In this document: in pieces, positions 25,609 through 34,743 of the stretch
Position numbering within the stretch: the first letter of the stretch is position 1
How the letters are laid out: the number at the start of each line of letters is the position of its first letter
NCBI RefSeq assembly: GCF_025465995.1
Contig: NZ_JANLNY010000004.1
Span: 434,001-498,000, forward strand
Direction of reading: 5' to 3'
Source of the DNA: Pseudomonas sp. 5P_3.1_Bac2
GTDB lineage: Bacteria; Pseudomonadota; Gammaproteobacteria; Pseudomonadales; Pseudomonadaceae
Length of the DNA stretch: 64,000 bases
The notes under the pieces: generated by a model
Told to the model about the DNA's origin: nothing
Databases searched by the model: none
What the model saw: only the letters and a program-made list of their open reading frames with translations
Translations under genes and position numbers: made by a program

Positions 25609-26685
25609 ATGGCTGATTTACCGATTGATGACCTGAACGTTGCCTCCAACGAAACGCTGATCACCCCTGAGCAGCTCAAGCGCGAAATCCCTCTGACCGA
25701 AGCTGCTCTGCGTACTGTCGCGGATGGTCGTCAGGTGGTGCGCGACATCCTCGATGGCAAGGATCATCGTCTGTTTATCGTAGTGGGGCCTTGCTCGATT
25801 CACGATATCAAGGCGGCCCATGAGTATGCCCAGCGCTTAAAAAGCCTGGCGGCGGAGTTGTCCGATACCCTGTATCTGGTCATGCGCGTGTACTTTGAAA
25901 AGCCGCGTACCACTGTGGGTTGGAAGGGCCTGATCAACGATCCGTTTATGGATGACTCGTTCAAGATTCAGGACGGTCTGCATATCGGGCGTAAGCTGCT
26001 GTTGGATCTGGCTGAAATGGGCCTGCCGACCGCCACTGAAGCCCTCGACCCGATCTCCCCGCAATATTTGCAGGATCTGATCAGCTGGTCGGCGATTGGC
26101 GCGCGCACCACCGAATCGCAAACGCACCGCGAGATGGCCTCGGGCCTGTCCTCGGCGGTTGGCTTTAAAAACGGCACCGATGGCGGCCTGACCGTGGCGA
26201 TCAACGCCCTGCAGTCGGTATCCAGCCCGCACCGTTTCCTCGGCATCAACCAAGAAGGGGGGGTGTCGATCGTCACCACCAAAGGCAACGCCTACGGTCA
26301 CGTGGTGCTGCGCGGTGGCAACGGCAAACCCAACTACGACTCGGTCAGTGTGGCGGTGTGCGAGCAAGAGCTGGCCAAGGCTAAGATCAAGGCCAACATC
26401 ATGGTCGACTGCAGTCACGCCAACTCCAACAAAGACCCAAGCTTGCAGCCGCTGGTGATGGATAACGTGGCTAACCAGATTCTTGAAGGTAACCAGTCCA
26501 TCGTCGGTTTGATGGTGGAAAGTCACTTGGGTTGGGGCAGCCAGTCGATCCCGAAAGACCTGAGCCAGCTCAAATACGGGGTGTCGATTACCGATGCGTG
26601 CATCGACTGGGACACCACCGAGAAGACCCTGCGCGGCATGCATGCCAAACTCAAAGACGTGCTGCCAAAGCGTCCGCGCGGCTAA
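25609..26685 (+). CDS. 3-deoxy-7-phosphoheptulonate synthase (type I, AroF/G/H family)
   Basis: A 358-residue DAHP synthase that condenses phosphoenolpyruvate and erythrose 4-phosphate, the first step of the shikimate pathway. Hallmarks are VVGPCSIHD (about 58-66), MRVYFEKPRTTVGWKGLINDP (about 88-108), GARTTESQTHREMASG (about 165-180) and DCSHANSNK (about 265-273), which supply the metal and substrate ligands. I start at ATG 25609 (MADLPIDDLN), as I remember for the P. aeruginosa orthologue; ATG 25597 is in frame and neither has a strong ribosome site. Which aromatic amino acid inhibits it is not readable. Confidence 0.95.
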   Translation: MADLPIDDLNVASNETLITPEQLKREIPLTEAALRTVADGRQVVRDILDGKDHRLFIVVGPCSIHDIKAAHEYAQRLKSLAAELSDTLYLVMRVYFEKPRTTVGWKGLINDPFMDDSFKIQDGLHIGRKLLLDLAEMGLPTATEALDPISPQYLQDLISWSAIGARTTESQTHREMASGLSSAVGFKNGTDGGLTVAINALQSVSSPHRFLGINQEGGVSIVTTKGNAYGHVVLRGGNGKPNYDSVSVAVCEQELAKAKIKANIMVDCSHANSNKDPSLQPLVMDNVANQILEGNQSIVGLMVESHLGWGSQSIPKDLSQLKYGVSITDACIDWDTTEKTLRGMHAKLKDVLPKRPRG

Positions 26686-26697
26686 GTTTGCAGCGGT

Positions 26698-26727
26698 AAA
26701 AAAACGGGCCCAGGGCCCGTTTTTTGT
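26698..26727. terminator. Bidirectional rho-independent terminator
   Basis: The A-tract, the stem ACGGGC / GCCCGT around CCAGG, and the T-tract lie between the converging DAHP synthase and benE genes, and can serve both. Confidence 0.88.
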
Positions 26728-26742
26728 GTCCGTTATTCAGCC

Positions 26743-27930
26743 TTAGGCGGCTTTGCGCCAGTTCAAAATCACCAAGGTGATGAGCCCGGCAACTATGCCC
26801 CAGAAGGCCGAGCCGACCGAGAACAAGCTCATGCCCGAGGCCGTGACCAGGAAGGTTACCAGCGCAGCTTCGCGTTCAGCCGGTTGCTGCATGGCTTGGG
26901 TCAGGCCACCGATGATTGAGGCGAATAAGGCCAGTGCCGCAATCGACAAAATCAGCGCCTTGGGCAGGGCACCAAACAGCGCAGCCAAGGTAGCCCCGAA
27001 AATCCCGACCACGGCGTAGAACACCCCACACCACATGGCGGCGGTGTAGCGTTTTTGTGGGTCTTCGTGGGCTTCCGGGCCTGCGCAAATTGCTGCGCTG
27101 ATCGCCGCCATGTGGATGCCGTGGCTGCCAAATGGCGCCACCGCTAAGGACACCAGGGCGGTGGTGTTCAGCAGCGGACTGGCCGGCACGTCGTAGCCGT
27201 TGGCCCGTAGTACGGTCATGCCAGGCAGGTTCTGCGAGGCCATGGCGACGATAAAGAGCGGGATGCCAATGCTGATGATTGCGCCTAAAGAGAAGCTCGG
27301 TGTGGTCCACTCGGGGACCGCCACTTGCAATTGCACGCCAGTGAAATTCAGCAGGCCTAAAGTCCCGGCCAGCAGACTGCCGACTATCAGCGCGGCGAGC
27401 ACGGCATAGCGCGGCTGCCAGCGTTTACCCAGCAGGTAAGCGATAAACATGCTGAGCACCAACAGCGGCTGTTGCTCGGCGGCCAGACAAATCTCCAGGG
27501 CGATTTTAAACAGCACCCCGGCCAGCAAGGCCGCCGCCAGCGAGGCCGGGATGCGCCGCATCAGGCGGTCGAAGGTGCCGGTCAGGCCGATCAGTAAAAT
27601 CAGCGCCGAGGCAAACAGGTAGGCACCGATGGCCTCGCTGTAGGGCACGCCGGGCAGGCTGGTGATCAGCAAGGCCGCACCGGGGGTCGACCAGGCTATC
27701 ATCACCGGCGCGCGATAGCGCAGCGACAGGCCGATGCAGCAGATCGCCATGCCAATCGACAGTGACCAGATCCACGAAGAAATCTGCCCGCTGCTCAGGC
27801 CGGCTGCCTGGCCAGCTTGGAACATCAAGACCAGCGAGCTGGTGTAGCCCGTGAGCATGGCGATAAAACCGGCTACTACGGCGGATAACGAGGTATCGGC
27901 CAGTGGTCGAAGTCTAGGCGGCTGCGTCAT
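26743..27930 (-). CDS. BenE-family benzoate/H+ symporter
   Basis: A 395-residue integral-membrane protein with about 11 to 12 TM helices. It matches the BenE family throughout: N-terminal LSAVVAGFIAMLTGYTSSLVLMFQAGQAAGLS, WSTPGAALL near residue 80, and FGSHGIHMAAISAAICAG near residue 272. The family imports benzoate by proton symport, but no ben catabolic genes are nearby, so the substrate could differ. It follows the LysE-type gene by ten bases on the same strand, suggesting an import/export pair in one operon. Confidence 0.9.
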   Translation of the reverse strand: MTQPPRLRPLADTSLSAVVAGFIAMLTGYTSSLVLMFQAGQAAGLSSGQISSWIWSLSIGMAICCIGLSLRYRAPVMIAWSTPGAALLITSLPGVPYSEAIGAYLFASALILLIGLTGTFDRLMRRIPASLAAALLAGVLFKIALEICLAAEQQPLLVLSMFIAYLLGKRWQPRYAVLAALIVGSLLAGTLGLLNFTGVQLQVAVPEWTTPSFSLGAIISIGIPLFIVAMASQNLPGMTVLRANGYDVPASPLLNTTALVSLAVAPFGSHGIHMAAISAAICAGPEAHEDPQKRYTAAMWCGVFYAVVGIFGATLAALFGALPKALILSIAALALFASIIGGLTQAMQQPAEREAALVTFLVTASGMSLFSVGSAFWGIVAGLITLVILNWRKAA

Positions 27931-27940
27931 GGGGGCTCCC

Positions 27941-28540
27941 TTAGTCGATCAGGATCGGGTACAGCGATGCCACCAACAGCAGCGCCATGCCCACATTAAA
28001 TACCCGCAGCACCAACGGCTTGTCCAGCCAGCGCCGCAGCAAGCTGCCGGCGATGGTCCACAGCCCAACACTGGGCGCATTGACCAAGGCAAACAGCACA
28101 GCAATCAGCAGCACGTTAGTGGTGAAGTGCTCTTGGGGGGTGTAAGTGGTGATGGCGCCGATGGCCATGATCCACGCTTTGGGGTTGACCCACTGAAACG
28201 CCGCCGCCTGAATAAAGCTGAACGGTTTGGCGCTGCTCTCGCCGCGGCTGTCTGGGGCGCCTGCACGGGCAATCTTCCACGCCAGGTAGAGTAAATAGGC
28301 CGCGCCGACATAGCGCAGCACGCTGTACAGCAGCGGCACTTGGGCGAACAGTTGGCCCAGGCCCAAACCCACGGCGGCGACCAGCAACATAAACCCCAGA
28401 CTGATCCCGAGCATATGCGGCAGGCTGCGGCGCACGCCGAAGTTGACCCCGCTGGCGAGCAACATCATGTTGTTCGGCCCCGGGGTGATCGAGGTCACAA
28501 AAGCGAAGGCGATAAAGGCCAGAAGTAAGTCGCTGGTCAT
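27941..28540 (-). CDS. LysE/RhtB family amino-acid exporter
   Basis: A 199-residue inner-membrane protein with six hydrophobic segments. The family signature is at the N-terminus: FAFVTSITPGPNNMMLLASGVNFG. LysE/RhtB proteins export amino acids or related small metabolites. It is separated by ten bases from benE downstream and by 92 bases from the MarR gene upstream, all on the minus strand. Substrate cannot be assigned. Confidence 0.92.
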   Translation of the reverse strand: MTSDLLLAFIAFAFVTSITPGPNNMMLLASGVNFGVRRSLPHMLGISLGFMLLVAAVGLGLGQLFAQVPLLYSVLRYVGAAYLLYLAWKIARAGAPDSRGESSAKPFSFIQAAAFQWVNPKAWIMAIGAITTYTPQEHFTTNVLLIAVLFALVNAPSVGLWTIAGSLLRRWLDKPLVLRVFNVGMALLLVASLYPILID

Positions 28541-28632
28541 AACAGTGCATCCCTGAACAATTTGCCAGACTAGGCAAGCCGGGGTAGGGCGTCTCGATAC
28601 AGCGACTCAGCGGATCAGCAGTACAGTTGCCT

Positions 28633-29067
28633 CTACAGGCCCTGGCCCAAGGCTTTATTGACCTCCAGCCAAGCGCTGGCGGCGTCGCTGCCGGCCACAT
28701 CAAAGGCGCGTTGCAGCAGCTTGACCTGCTCGCGGCGCAGGCTCAGCTCCAGCTTGGCGCCGGCGGCAGTAAAAGCCAGCACCCGTTTGCGTTTGTCTTC
28801 GGCGGCAGTGAGGCTTTCCACCAGACGCATTTCCAGCAGTTGTCGCAGGGGTACGCTCAGGGCCTGCTTGCTGACGCCCAGATAGGCGAGCAGCTCTTTC
28901 ATATTGGTGCCGGGATACTTGCCAATAAAAAACAGGATGCGCTGGTGCATGCGTGACAGCCCGCGGCGTGCCAGCATCTCATCTGCCTTGGCAGTAAATG
29001 CTTGGTAGGCAAAGAAGAATGCCTCCATGGTGGCCTGCTGAGTGGTGGTTTTTTTCAGGTCAAGCAT
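28633..29067 (-). CDS. MarR-family transcriptional regulator
   Basis: A 144-residue winged-helix regulator. The DNA-binding part is MHQRILFFIGKYPGTNMKELLAYLGVSKQALSVPLRQLLEMRLVE (about 40-85), followed by the wing with EDKRKRVLAFT. An N-terminal and a C-terminal helix would form the dimer interface. ATG 29067 has no ribosome site; ATG 29028 (MEAFFF) has AGCAGG five bases upstream and is a real alternative. It is divergent from the aminotransferase-GST operon, and two matching inverted repeats lie between them, one covering its own first codons. This indicates repression of both directions. Confidence 0.88.
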   Translation of the reverse strand: MLDLKKTTTQQATMEAFFFAYQAFTAKADEMLARRGLSRMHQRILFFIGKYPGTNMKELLAYLGVSKQALSVPLRQLLEMRLVESLTAAEDKRKRVLAFTAAGAKLELSLRREQVKLLQRAFDVAGSDAASAWLEVNKALGQGL

Positions 29068-29115
29068 ATTGACGTATCCAGCTTGGTCGTCGTAATTTCG
29101 GTCAAAGAGTTTGAC
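29059..29115. promoter_or_regulatory. Paired MarR-type operators (GTCAA-N5-TTGAC twice)
   Basis: Two inverted repeats with the same layout occur in the divergent intergenic region. The first is GTCAAGCATATTGAC at 29059-29073, over the MarR start. The second is GTCAAAGAGTTTGAC at 29101-29115, which extends to a perfect 7-3-7 palindrome at 29100-29116. Centres are 42 bp apart, four helical turns. They are the best candidates for binding by the adjacent MarR protein. The identity of the binder is inferred. Confidence 0.68.
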
Positions 29116-29149
29116 CTATTTTTATTAGCTTTCGCTACTGGTGATCTAC

Positions 29150-30310
29150 ATGGCTTTTTCCGAACGCATTGCCCGCCTGAAAAGTTCTTTAATTCGTGAA
29201 ATTCTTGCCGCGGCGCAGCGTCCGGAAGTGATGTCCTTTGCCGGTGGTTTGCCGGCCGAGCCGATGCTGCCTAAGGTCGATTGGAGCGACATGCCGGCGA
29301 GCATGGGCCAGTACGGTATGAGCGAAGGCGAGCCAGCCTTGCGTGAGTTGATCGCCGCTGAAGCGCGCAGCTTGGGGGTTAACTGTGAGGCCAGCCAAGT
29401 GCTGATCGTCAGTGGCTCGCAACAAACCCTCGACCTGGCCAGCAAGCTGTTTATCGATCCGGGCACCGAAGTGTTGCTCGAAGCGCCAACCTATCTGGCC
29501 GCTCTGCAAGCCTTCCAACTCTTTGGGGCCGATTGCATTGCCGTGCCGCAAGAAAACGACGGCCCGCAGATCGATGCCCTGCGCCAGCGTTTGCAGCAGC
29601 ACAAGCCGGCGTTCGCTTATTTGATTCCGACTTTCCAAAACCCTTCGGCGGTGCGTTACAGCGAAGCTAAGCGCGATGCCGTGGCGGCGCTGCTGGATGA
29701 GTTTGGCGTAACCCTGATCGAAGATGAGCCGTACCGCGAACTGGTATTTGATGCCGGCAGCGCCACGCCCATCGTTAGCCGTCTGCGCAAGGCCAGCTGG
29801 ATCTACACCGGCACCGTATCCAAGACTTTGCTGCCGGGCCTGCGCGTCGGTTACCTGATCGCCACCCCGGACCTGTTTCCCCATTTGCTGCGCCTTAAGC
29901 AATCCGCTGACCTGCACACCAACCGCATTGGCCAGTGGCAAGCGCTGCAGTGGCTGGGCAGTGAGCGCATGAACGCGCACTTGGCGCAGCTGCGCGATTT
30001 CTATCGCGTGCGCCGCGATGCCATGCAAGACGTGTTGCAAGAACACTTCAGCGATCTGGCCGATTGGCAAGTGCCGCAGGGTGGTCTGTTCTTCTGGCTG
30101 GCGCTGAAAAAGCCGCTCGATACTCGCACATTGCTGGACGAAGCCCTGGCGCAAAACGTGGCGTTTATGCCAGGTGAGCCGTTCTTTATCGATCCGGATA
30201 ACAACCCGGGCTATCTGCGGTTGAACTTCAGCCACGTCAGCCCAGACAAACTCAACGAAGGCATCAAGCGCTTGGCGCAAGTGGTGCGCCAGGCTGTCGA
30301 AGGCCTGTAA
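29150..30310 (+). CDS. PLP-dependent aminotransferase (class I/II, MocR/LysN-like fold type I)
   Basis: A 386-residue fold-type I aminotransferase. It starts at ATG 29150 (MAFSERIARLKSS), GGTGA being a few bases upstream. It shows MSFAGGLPAEP (about 27-37), QYGMSEGEPALRELIA, VSGSQQTLDLASKLF (about 86-100), PTFQNPSAV near 160, DEPYRELVFD (about 187-196) and the PLP lysine in TGTVSKTLLPGLRVGY (about 222-237). It resembles the 2-aminoadipate/branched-chain group. It forms an operon with a GST gene 24 bases downstream, probably controlled by the divergent MarR protein. Substrate not assigned. Confidence 0.92.
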   Translation: MAFSERIARLKSSLIREILAAAQRPEVMSFAGGLPAEPMLPKVDWSDMPASMGQYGMSEGEPALRELIAAEARSLGVNCEASQVLIVSGSQQTLDLASKLFIDPGTEVLLEAPTYLAALQAFQLFGADCIAVPQENDGPQIDALRQRLQQHKPAFAYLIPTFQNPSAVRYSEAKRDAVAALLDEFGVTLIEDEPYRELVFDAGSATPIVSRLRKASWIYTGTVSKTLLPGLRVGYLIATPDLFPHLLRLKQSADLHTNRIGQWQALQWLGSERMNAHLAQLRDFYRVRRDAMQDVLQEHFSDLADWQVPQGGLFFWLALKKPLDTRTLLDEALAQNVAFMPGEPFFIDPDNNPGYLRLNFSHVSPDKLNEGIKRLAQVVRQAVEGL

Positions 30311-30334
30311 TCCAGTCTGAACGGGGAGGGGATA

Positions 30335-30937
30335 ATGCTGAAAGTCTACGGCGATGAGCGTTCCGGCAACTGCTACAAGATCAAGCTGATGTTGCATCTG
30401 CTAGGTCTTGAATACCAATGGGTAGCGGTTGATATCCTCAAAGGGGAAACGCGCACCGCGGAGTTTTTAAGCAAAAACCCCAATGGCAAAATCCCGGTGG
30501 TGGAGTTGGAGGACGGCAGTTATCTGTGGGAATCCAACGCCATCCTCAACTACCTGGCCGACGGCTCGGGCTTTTTGCCCAGCGAACCGCGCCTGCGCAC
30601 TCAGGTGTTGCAGTGGCAGTTCTTTGAGCAGTACAGCCATGAGCCGAACGTCGCTGTGGCGCGCTTTATCCAGCTCTATCTGGGCCTGCCCGAAGAGCGG
30701 CGCAAGGAGTATGAGGCTTGCCAAATTCTCGGCTACCGCGCCCTGAAAGTGATGGAAGAACAACTGCAACGCACCACTTACTTAGTCGGTGAGCAGCTGT
30801 CGATTGCCGACGTTAGCCTGTATGCCTATACCCATGTGGCGGGCGAAGGTGGTTTTGACCTCAGCGGCTATCCGGCCATTGGCCGTTGGCTGCAGCAGGT
30901 TGCTGAGCAGCCCGGTTACATCGGCATGTATGACTGA
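30335..30937 (+). CDS. Glutathione S-transferase family protein
   Basis: A 200-residue GST with an N-terminal thioredoxin-like domain (1-78) and a C-terminal helical domain. In the N-terminal domain, Ser10 or Cys13 in DERSGNCYKIKLML would face glutathione, NGKIPVVELEDG carries the cis-proline and WESNAILNYLA the glutathione-binding Glu-Ser pair. The N-capping motif IADVSLYAYTHVA lies near residue 152. GTG or ATG starts upstream are lacking; the ATG at 30335 follows GGGGAGGGGAT. Cotranscribed with the aminotransferase. Physiological substrate unknown. Confidence 0.92.
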   Translation: MLKVYGDERSGNCYKIKLMLHLLGLEYQWVAVDILKGETRTAEFLSKNPNGKIPVVELEDGSYLWESNAILNYLADGSGFLPSEPRLRTQVLQWQFFEQYSHEPNVAVARFIQLYLGLPEERRKEYEACQILGYRALKVMEEQLQRTTYLVGEQLSIADVSLYAYTHVAGEGGFDLSGYPAIGRWLQQVAEQPGYIGMYD

Positions 30938-31024
30938 CAGCCTCTTCGGGGCGGCTTGCATGGCGCCCTTAAGCTTGGCTAAAACACTTATCATTCAATG
31001 ATCTATCTGTTTGCGGGTCGCTGA

Positions 31025-32998
31025 ATGCCGTCTCCTGTACAGCGCTATAAACGGCTTTTTGCCGCTGCCTTAGCGCGTTTATTCCCCAATACCACGGCTT
31101 ACCTGCGTGCGGATCGCGAGGCCCAGGCCAGCTTGCGTGCGGCGCATATTAAAGCCAAGCCGGCACCGGGTAAGGCGCGGGCGAAAGCGCCGGCCAAGCA
31201 AGCAGCGGCCAAGTCGGCAGGCAAGGCCGAGGCTAATGCAGACAAGCCAAAGCGTAAGGCGCCTGCGCGCAGCAAGACGCTGCCGGGTATTTACGGTCCG
31301 GCTATGTTGCCAGTCGCTGCGGCGCAGATTACCGCCATGCGCGCTCAGGTTGAGCAGGCCGTGGTGGCGGGCAGCCTGCAGGCGCCATCGCCTGAACAGT
31401 GGGCGATGATCTTAAGCAGTCATCCTTTGACGCGAATCTTCGCCGGTGCCGGTTCCGGCAAGTCGACCACCTTGGTCCTGCGCGTGCTGTTTATGCTGAC
31501 GCAACTCGGCATTAAGCCTGAGCAGATGACGGTGATTTCCTTTACCAATACCTCTTGCGCTGAGTTGCGCGAGCAATTGCTGAAGACGGCCAAGTCCCTC
31601 GGTTACCCGTTGGAGCAAAGCCAGGCGCGCATCATGGTACGCACTTTTCACTCGGCCATGGCAGTGCAGGCCAAGGCTCTGTTGGGTAGCCCCAGCTGGT
31701 TTGAACAGTTGCATGAGCAGGACGCTGCCGAGCTGGATAATCCGCTGGCCGCAGGGCGTTTACGCCCGCCGCAGCAGCGTTTGCTGAAGCAGGCTTATCA
31801 GCAGTGCTACAGCAGCCAGCCGCGTTTTGCCGAGCTGGTGCATAGCCTGCTTAACGAGCCGGCCAAAGCCTCCGCTACGGCTAAAGCGCCACTGACGCCC
31901 TTTGCCTTGGCCGGGGAATTCAGCGCCTTGCCGCTGCCGGAAGCGTTTTACGCCCAGGCCGGGTTTATCGAAAGTTTGGGCTTGGATATCGCCAAGATCG
32001 AGCTGAGCAAACTCAGTTGCAGCGCCGCTGAGCGCGATTTTGTCGAGGCGCTGCAATACTTTATGGCTAGCTTTAATAGCGCTTTGGCCGAACAAGGGTT
32101 GCTTAGCTTTAACAACGCTTTTGCCCAGCTCACTCAGCGCCTAAAACAGCCTGAGCCGCTGGCCGGTGAATTGCTGCAGCCTTTTAGCCATCTGTTGATC
32201 GATGAGTTTCAGGATATCTCGCCGCAAATTGTTAAATGGCTGCAAGCGGTGCAGGGCGCCCGGTCTGCTCAGGGCGAGGCGGTCAGTTTGATGGCCATTG
32301 GCGATGACTGGCAGTCGATTTACGGTTGGCGCGGCAGCTCGCCGCAGCTGTTTATCGACTTTGATCGGCATTTCCCCTGCAAGGCGGGTAAAGGCGCCGC
32401 TAAGCGCAGCGCGGTGCTTAACCTGACGCATAACTACCGGAGCATTGCGCCGATCATCAGCGATGCCGAGTTGCTGCTGGTGCCGGTCGCCTGCAAGCAA
32501 GACAAGGCCAGCCAGGCTCAGCGATCGACGCAAAAGGGCGAGCACGGGGTCAAGCTGGTGCGTGGCTTTGACAGCAAGACCGATCTGCCCAAGCTGATCG
32601 AGCAGATCGCCCAGCAGTGCGCCTTTGCCGCCGCACAAGCCAAGCCTGAACGCACTGCGGTGCTGCTGTTGAGTCGCCGCAACGAGCCGTTGAAGGCCAT
32701 CAGCAGTCAGCTGGATAAGAAGTTGCCGGTCAAGACCGCCACTATCCACCGGGCGAAGGGGCTGCAGGCGCAAGTGGCGATGATTGTAGATGACTGTTTA
32801 GCGCCTCTGAGCCACCCGCTGCGCAATGCCTTGTATGCCTATACCGGGCTTTTTGCCAGCAGTTACGATCAGGCCATGCAGGACGAAGCTCTGCGTTTAG
32901 GCTATGTGGCCATCACCCGTGGGGTGAGTCGGGTGTTGTGGTTTTGTAACAAAGCTCAAGGCGCTACCAAGCTGTTGGCAGCAAAAGCGCGGCAGTAG
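31025..32998 (+). CDS. UvrD/Rep-like superfamily 1 helicase with basic N-terminal extension
   Basis: A 657-residue SF1A DNA helicase. Motifs in order are Q-motif SPEQWAMI (122-129), Walker A GAGSGKST (141-148), SFTNTSCAEL (Ia), Walker B with LLIDEFQDIS near 395, IGDDWQSIYGWRGS (III), LTHNYRS (IV), TIHRAKGLQA (V) and YVAITRGVSRVLWF (VI). Residues about 43-84 are a Lys/Ala/Pro-rich basic, probably disordered, stretch that is unusual for UvrD or Rep and could bind DNA or RNA. It stands alone, 87 bases after the GST gene, and no RecB-like nuclease motif is seen. A repair or replication-restart role is inferred. Confidence 0.88.
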   Translation: MPSPVQRYKRLFAAALARLFPNTTAYLRADREAQASLRAAHIKAKPAPGKARAKAPAKQAAAKSAGKAEANADKPKRKAPARSKTLPGIYGPAMLPVAAAQITAMRAQVEQAVVAGSLQAPSPEQWAMILSSHPLTRIFAGAGSGKSTTLVLRVLFMLTQLGIKPEQMTVISFTNTSCAELREQLLKTAKSLGYPLEQSQARIMVRTFHSAMAVQAKALLGSPSWFEQLHEQDAAELDNPLAAGRLRPPQQRLLKQAYQQCYSSQPRFAELVHSLLNEPAKASATAKAPLTPFALAGEFSALPLPEAFYAQAGFIESLGLDIAKIELSKLSCSAAERDFVEALQYFMASFNSALAEQGLLSFNNAFAQLTQRLKQPEPLAGELLQPFSHLLIDEFQDISPQIVKWLQAVQGARSAQGEAVSLMAIGDDWQSIYGWRGSSPQLFIDFDRHFPCKAGKGAAKRSAVLNLTHNYRSIAPIISDAELLLVPVACKQDKASQAQRSTQKGEHGVKLVRGFDSKTDLPKLIEQIAQQCAFAAAQAKPERTAVLLLSRRNEPLKAISSQLDKKLPVKTATIHRAKGLQAQVAMIVDDCLAPLSHPLRNALYAYTGLFASSYDQAMQDEALRLGYVAITRGVSRVLWFCNKAQGATKLLAAKARQ

Positions 32999-33212
32999 GG
33001 ATGTTTCGATATGGTGCAATCGTGTGGTTAAAAGTCGCTATATGTTTGCATATTGTTGGTAATTGATTTTCCTACAAAATTCCGAAAGTCCCAGTTAGAG
33101 CGGCTTTGTAGGGCTTAACCGATCAATGGAATGCAACTATCCAAAGTCAAGTTGCTGCTTTTTAGGGCGTGTTTTGTGACAATGCGCGCCCGCAATTCCA
33201 GAGTGCTATTGA

Positions 33213-34685
33213 ATGCTCGCCTTATTTTCCGGCCTTGATGCATGGCTGATCGTTAGTTTGGTGGTCGCTGTGACCTTCGTCCTGGCGTTCGAATTTATCA
33301 ATGGCTTTCACGATACGGCCAATGCTGTGGCTACCGTTATTTACACCAAGGCCATGACCCCCAATCTGGCGGTGTTCTCCTCTGGAGTGTTCAACTTCCT
33401 TGGGGTGCTATTAGGTGGCGTGGGTGTGGCCTACGCCATTGTCCATTTGCTGCCTGTAGAGCTGCTGATTAATGTCGACACCGGCCAAGGCTTGGTGATG
33501 GTGTTTTCGTTACTAGCGGCTGCCATTATGTGGAACCTCGGTACTTGGTACTTCGGTATCCCGGCTTCGAGTTCCCACACCCTTATCGGTTCGATCCTAG
33601 GCGTTGGCTTGGCTAACGCAGTGTTGACGGACATTACCGTTGCTGAGGGCGTTAACTGGCAAAAAGCTACTGACATTGGCATGTCGCTGCTGCTGTCGCC
33701 GCTCGCAGGTTTTGTGGTGGCAGGCCTGATTCTCTTGCTGCTTAAAGTGTGGAAGCCGTTGTCGACCATGCACAGCTCGCCAGAGGAGCGCATTGAGGTT
33801 AAAGGCAAGAAGCATCCACCTTTCTGGAACCGTTTAGTCCTGGTTTCTTCGGCCATGGCAGTAAGCTTTGTGCACGGCTCTAACGATGGTCAGAAGGGGA
33901 TTGGTCTGATCATGTTGGTGCTGATCGGTATCGTGCCGGCGCAGTTTGCCCTCAACCTCAACAGCACCAGCTATGAGATCTCCCGTACGCGTGATGCTGC
34001 CGTGCACCTGGGGGACTTCTATCAGCGTAACTCGGCGTCCCTGAGCGAGTACCTGGCCTTGGGCAAACCGCAGCGCACTGAGCTGCCGAAAGTGTTCCGT
34101 TGCGATCCTGAGCAAACCGAAGCGACTTTGGCGTCCCTGATCAAGCTGTTGGACGGGGTGCGTGATTACTCCCAGCTCAAAGACTCTGACCGTATCGACA
34201 TGCGTCGTTATCTGCTGTGCCTCGACGATGCTGCGCGCAAGGTCGGCAAGCTCGATGTGCTGCCTGCTAGCGAAAAACACGACTTGGACAAACTGCGCAA
34301 AGACTTGACCGAAACCACTGAATACGTACCGTTTTGGGTGGTTATCGCTGTGGCGCTGGCTTTGGGCTTAGGCACCATGGTGGGCTGGCGGCGTGTGGTT
34401 CGCACGGTCGGCGAGAAGATTGGTCGTGGCGGTATGACCTATGCCCAGGGTATGAGTGCCCAGGTGACGGCGGCAGTGGCCATTGGTATGGCCAACGTGT
34501 TCAGCCTGCCGGTTTCCACCACCCACGTATTGTCCTCTGGTGTGGCCGGGACCATGGTGGCAAACCGTAGCGGTTTGCAGGCCGGTACTGTGCGCACCAT
34601 CTTGGTGGCTTGGGCGTTGACCTTGCCGGCCTCGATGGCCTTGGCGGCGGGCTTGTACCTGTCGGTGAGCTTCCTGTTCTACTAA
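33213..34685 (+). CDS. pitA: Low-affinity inorganic phosphate transporter PitA
   Basis: A 490-residue PiT-family permease. The duplicated signatures are present: FEFINGFHDTANAVATVIYT (about 27-46) and VSFVHGSNDGQKGIGLIML (about 217-235). About ten TM helices flank a hydrophilic central loop (about residues 260-370), as in E. coli PitA. It transports metal-phosphate by proton symport. The 213-base upstream region is AT-rich; no Pho box was recognised, which fits constitutive expression, but ATATG-TTTG-CATAT at 33040-33053 is an inverted repeat of unknown meaning. Confidence 0.93.
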   Translation: MLALFSGLDAWLIVSLVVAVTFVLAFEFINGFHDTANAVATVIYTKAMTPNLAVFSSGVFNFLGVLLGGVGVAYAIVHLLPVELLINVDTGQGLVMVFSLLAAAIMWNLGTWYFGIPASSSHTLIGSILGVGLANAVLTDITVAEGVNWQKATDIGMSLLLSPLAGFVVAGLILLLLKVWKPLSTMHSSPEERIEVKGKKHPPFWNRLVLVSSAMAVSFVHGSNDGQKGIGLIMLVLIGIVPAQFALNLNSTSYEISRTRDAAVHLGDFYQRNSASLSEYLALGKPQRTELPKVFRCDPEQTEATLASLIKLLDGVRDYSQLKDSDRIDMRRYLLCLDDAARKVGKLDVLPASEKHDLDKLRKDLTETTEYVPFWVVIAVALALGLGTMVGWRRVVRTVGEKIGRGGMTYAQGMSAQVTAAVAIGMANVFSLPVSTTHVLSSGVAGTMVANRSGLQAGTVRTILVAWALTLPASMALAAGLYLSVSFLFY

Positions 34686-34710
34686 GGCCTTTGCTGCTTT
34701 AGCGTCATGC

Positions 34711-34740
34711 ACAACGCCCATGCTCTTGCATGGGCGTTGT
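34711..34740. terminator. Strong hairpin between converging genes
   Basis: A 13-bp perfect stem (ACAACGCCCATGC with its complement) around TCTT follows pitA. The T-tract is short, so termination efficiency is uncertain, but the position between pitA and the converging hypothetical gene supports the call. Confidence 0.7.
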
Positions 34741-34743
34741 CGT

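Noticed and set aside
29189..30397. A 402-codon open frame antisense to the aminotransferase gene
   Set aside because: It mirrors the codon structure of a well-supported fold-type I aminotransferase, has no domain-like sequence and no ribosome site; it results from high GC at third positions.
33001..33212. Possible Pho box upstream of pitA
   Set aside because: No CTGTCAT direct repeats with the required spacing were found; only an unrelated short inverted repeat.
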